This document shows, piece after piece, positions 62,055 to 64,000 of a stretch of 64,000 nt of DNA. The position numbers were made by a program, and so were the translations under genes. This stretch comes from Acidobacteriota bacterium (lineage in GTDB: Bacteria > Acidobacteriota > Terriglobia > Terriglobales > Acidobacteriaceae). Within the stretch, counting starts at the first letter, position 1. The number at the start of each line of letters is the position of its first letter. The notes beneath the pieces are model-generated. The model searched no databases. It saw only the letters and a program-made list of their open reading frames with translations, and was not told the DNA's origin. The stretch lies in contig JABCZI010000017.1 of assembly GCA_013289765.1 (NCBI GenBank), positions 1 through 64,000 of the forward strand, in the 5' to 3' direction.

Positions 62055-63430
62055 CGCACCACCTCCTCGACCGACTCTTCTTTGGAGGGTCGCTGTGGAC
62101 CGTTATCGTCGGCGGCCAATTTTGCGGCCATGTCGATTGCGCTTCGTGTCGTGAGCTCCGTGCAACACCATAAGGCGGCATTTCCGAGCTCAGGATAAAA
62201 CTTCTTCAGTGGCAAGCCGCCCACGATTTTATGATCCAAGAGACGGCTATTGATTGCAGCAGGATCTTCTTTGGTTTCGATCACGAACTCATTGAAGCGA
62301 GGTGACGCTGTAAACAATAGCTCGCCGCTTTTTGCAAACTGGCCAGCCGCGTATGCGGTCTTCGCCAAATTCTGTTTTGCCAGTTCCTTCAGTCCGACCT
62401 TGCCGTAGACGTTCATGAAAATATTGACCATCAACGCGACCAGAGCCTGATTCGTGCAGATGTTCGAAGTCGCTTTCTCACGCCGGATGTGCTGCTCGCG
62501 GGTGGCAAGCGTAAGCACGAATCCGCGCCTTCCCTGTTTATCAACGGTCTGACCTACCAGGCGTCCGGGCATCTGCCGGACGAATTTTTCCCGTGTCGCG
62601 ATCACGCCACAGTAGGGACCGCCGAATCCGAGGGGCACGCCGAACGATTGCGCCTCCATGGCAATAATGTCAGCCTGGCGAGGCGGTTCGACAATCCCAA
62701 GCGACACCGCTTCAGCAATGGAAACGACCAGCATCGCGCCGTTCTTATGAGCGACCTCGGCCACGGCGGCCACATCTTCTATCGTCCCAAAGAAATTCGG
62801 TGACTGAATCAGCACGCAGGCCGTTTCCGGCGTAATCGATTTTTCCAGTTCCTTCAGCTTCAACCGTCCATCGTCGCCGAAGCCCGCAACCGAAAGCGGC
62901 ATTCCCTGATGCGTTGCGTAAGTTGCGAGCACTTCGCGATATTCGGGATGCAAACTACGCGCGACAATCACGGAACGCCGGCCAGTCAGACGCACCGCCA
63001 TCATGACAGCCTCAGCTGCAGCGGTTGAGCCGTCATACATGGAAGCGTTCGCCACTTCCATGCCGGTAAGTTCGCAGATCATCGTCTGAAACTCAAAAAT
63101 GGATTGCAGTGTACCCTGCGAAATCTCGGCCTGATAGGGCGTATATGCGGTGAGGAATTCGCCACGCGAGATGAGCGAATCAATAATCACGGGCCGGTAG
63201 TGAGCGTATGCTCCCGCTCCCAGAAAGCTTGTGTAACCTTCGCCATTTTCCCGGGATCGCTGCCGGAAATAATCCACGATTTCCGACTCGGCCATTTGAC
63301 GCGGGACTTTGAGATCGCGGCTCAACCGGTATTCCGCCGGAATTGGCGCGAACAATTCGTCGACCGAGCGCAGGCCAATCGCCTTCAACATGGCTTCGCG
63401 GTCGGCAGGAGATTTCGGTAAATAGCGCAT
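62051..63430 (-). CDS. gcvPA: Glycine dehydrogenase (decarboxylating) subunit 1
   Basis: A 459-residue partner of Gcv[20 protein letters not shown] at the N-terminus, [39 protein letters not shown] and [12 protein letters not shown] are typical family blocks. It lacks the Schiff-base lysine, as this subunit should. The C-terminus has a short charged extension ([13 protein letters not shown]). It is translated ahead of gcvPB through a four-base overlap. GcvH lies 95 bases upstream. Confidence 0.97.
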   Translation of the reverse strand: MRYLPKSPADREAMLKAIGLRSVDELFAPIPAEYRLSRDLKVPRQMAESEIVDYFRQRSRENGEGYTSFLGAGAYAHYRPVIIDSLISRGEFLTAYTPYQAEISQGTLQSIFEFQTMICELTGMEVANASMYDGSTAAAEAVMMAVRLTGRRSVIVARSLHPEYREVLATYATHQGMPLSVAGFGDDGRLKLKELEKSITPETACVLIQSPNFFGTIEDVAAVAEVAHKNGAMLVVSIAEAVSLGIVEPPRQADIIAMEAQSFGVPLGFGGPYCGVIATREKFVRQMPGRLVGQTVDKQGRRGFVLTLATREQHIRREKATSNICTNQALVALMVNIFMNVYGKVGLKELAKQNLAKTAYAAGQFAKSGELLFTASPRFNEFVIETKEDPAAINSRLLDHKIVGGLPLKKFYPELGNAALWCCTELTTRSAIDMAAKLAADDNGPQRPSKEESVEEVVR

Positions 63431-63525
63431 AGGAAGTAGATTAGATGTAACTCAAGGCCGGTTGGATTGTGGGACTCGACCGATCGTCTAAAAAGGCCTC
63501 AAAGCCTAAATAGAACTTGCTGTGA

Positions 63526-63915
63526 TCAGTGGCCGCCTTCCTCTGCCACATACTTTTCATAGTCCGCGGCGGAAAGCAGCGCGTCGAGTTCTTTCGGATT
63601 CTTCAGCGTGATCTTCATCATCCACGCTGCGTGCGCGTCTTTATTTACTGACTCGGGCGACGTAGCGAGGCTTTCGTTCACTTCCGTAACGGTTCCGGAT
63701 GCGGGAGCGTACAGGTCCGAGACAGCCTTCACGGACTCGACCGTTCCAAACGACTTGCCCGCTGCAAGTTCCGCGCCGACCTTGGGCAGTTCGACGAAAA
63801 CAATATCGCCCAGCGATTCCTGCGCGTGGCCGGTGATCCCCACGGTACCCGTAGATCCGTTCGCCTGAATCCACTCATGCTGCTTCGTATACTTGCGATC
63901 TGTTGGATAGGCCAT
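63526..63915 (-). CDS. gcvH: Glycine cleavage system H protein
   Basis: A 129-residue lipoyl carrier that shuttles the aminomethyl group between GcvP and GcvT. The lipoyl lysine is K63 in [47 protein letters not shown] is the usual N-terminal fold. The gene precedes gcvPA and gcvPB on the same strand; gcvT would be expected upstream, beyond the window's right edge. Confidence 0.97.
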   Translation of the reverse strand: MAYPTDRKYTKQHEWIQANGSTGTVGITGHAQESLGDIVFVELPKVGAELAAGKSFGTVESVKAVSDLYAPASGTVTEVNESLATSPESVNKDAHAAWMMKITLKNPKELDALLSAADYEKYVAEEGGH

Positions 63916-63946
63916 GACGTCGTTTAGCTCCTAGCTTCTTAGTAGC

Positions 63947-63986
63947 GCCGGCATCCTGCCGGCTGTCCCGAGGGCGTCTCGCCCTC
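63947..63986. repeat. Hairpin repeat pair at right edge
   Basis: Two adjoining perfect hairpins, GCCGGCA/TGCCGGC (63947-63963) and GAGGGCG/CGCCCTC (63970-63986), separated by a TGTCCC segment. The half CCGGCTGTCC matches the 3' arm of the GGACAGCCG hairpins at 7817 and 35227. This is a third, rearranged member of the same repeat family, lying just upstream of gcvH. Confidence 0.65.
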
Positions 63987-64000
63987 CGATGTGGCGGCGA

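Overview
The window looks like an Acidobacteriota chromosome (Koribacter/Sulfotelmatobacter-like Terriglobia). This rests on family content, not on a marker gene: large TPR-bearing Ser/Thr kinases, DUF2934, DUF3455 and DUF2911 proteins, a sedolisin with Ig-like repeats, an SBBP beta-propeller protein, several PilZ proteins, split glycine decarboxylase, and many short hairpin-type intergenic repeats. There is no rRNA, CRISPR array or intact insertion sequence. One tRNA, tRNA-Glu(CTC), is present.

Layout. 0-5.5 kb: the tail of a membrane protein, a Ser/Thr kinase with TPRs, then a patch of small unknown genes and a frameshifted zinc-ribbon gene lying against the 3' side of tRNA-Glu, then a DUF2934 gene. 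5.6-10.2 kb: ccmF, ccmH, a ccmI-like gene and a membrane-anchored carbohydrate-binding-fold protein. 10.3-16.2 kb: a LolA-like periplasmic protein flanked by an inverted pair of structured repeats, a DUF1801 protein and a secreted sedolisin. 16.4-23.2 kb: a TPR lipoprotein, two sigma-54 activators, a histidine kinase and a PilZ protein. 23.2-27.6 kb: the SBBP protein and a second PilZ protein. 27.7-30.6 kb: ccmE and ccmABCD on the minus strand, including a 44-residue ccmD. Together with the first cluster this gives most of System I cytochrome c maturation, with a cysteine-type CcmE and no visible ccmG.

31-40 kb: pyrophosphatase, a cupredoxin-like protein, a three-gene operon (YtrA-type GntR regulator, slipin, ExbD-like periplasmic protein), a repeat cluster, an M13 metallopeptidase, thiC, an antitoxin-like gene remnant, and a Phd/VapC toxin-antitoxin pair that runs into marC. 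40.8-51.5 kb: an M28 peptidase, proBA, a methyltransferase, a PLP-dependent decarboxylase, a second Ser/Thr kinase and a patatin. 51.7-59.5 kb: a Nudix hydrolase and a fatty-acid beta-oxidation set in fadN-fadA-fadE order, interrupted by two envelope proteins and an orphan HicB. 59.5-64 kb: DUF2911 and the glycine cleavage genes gcvH, gcvPA and gcvPB, reading leftward from beyond the right edge.

The best candidates for something less described are the YtrA-slipin-ExbD-like operon with an almost leaderless promoter, the Phd-VapC-MarC coupling with a double-palindrome operator, and the paired 65-66 bp repeats whose central hairpins differ by compensatory changes. None of these is proven to be a new system from the sequence alone.
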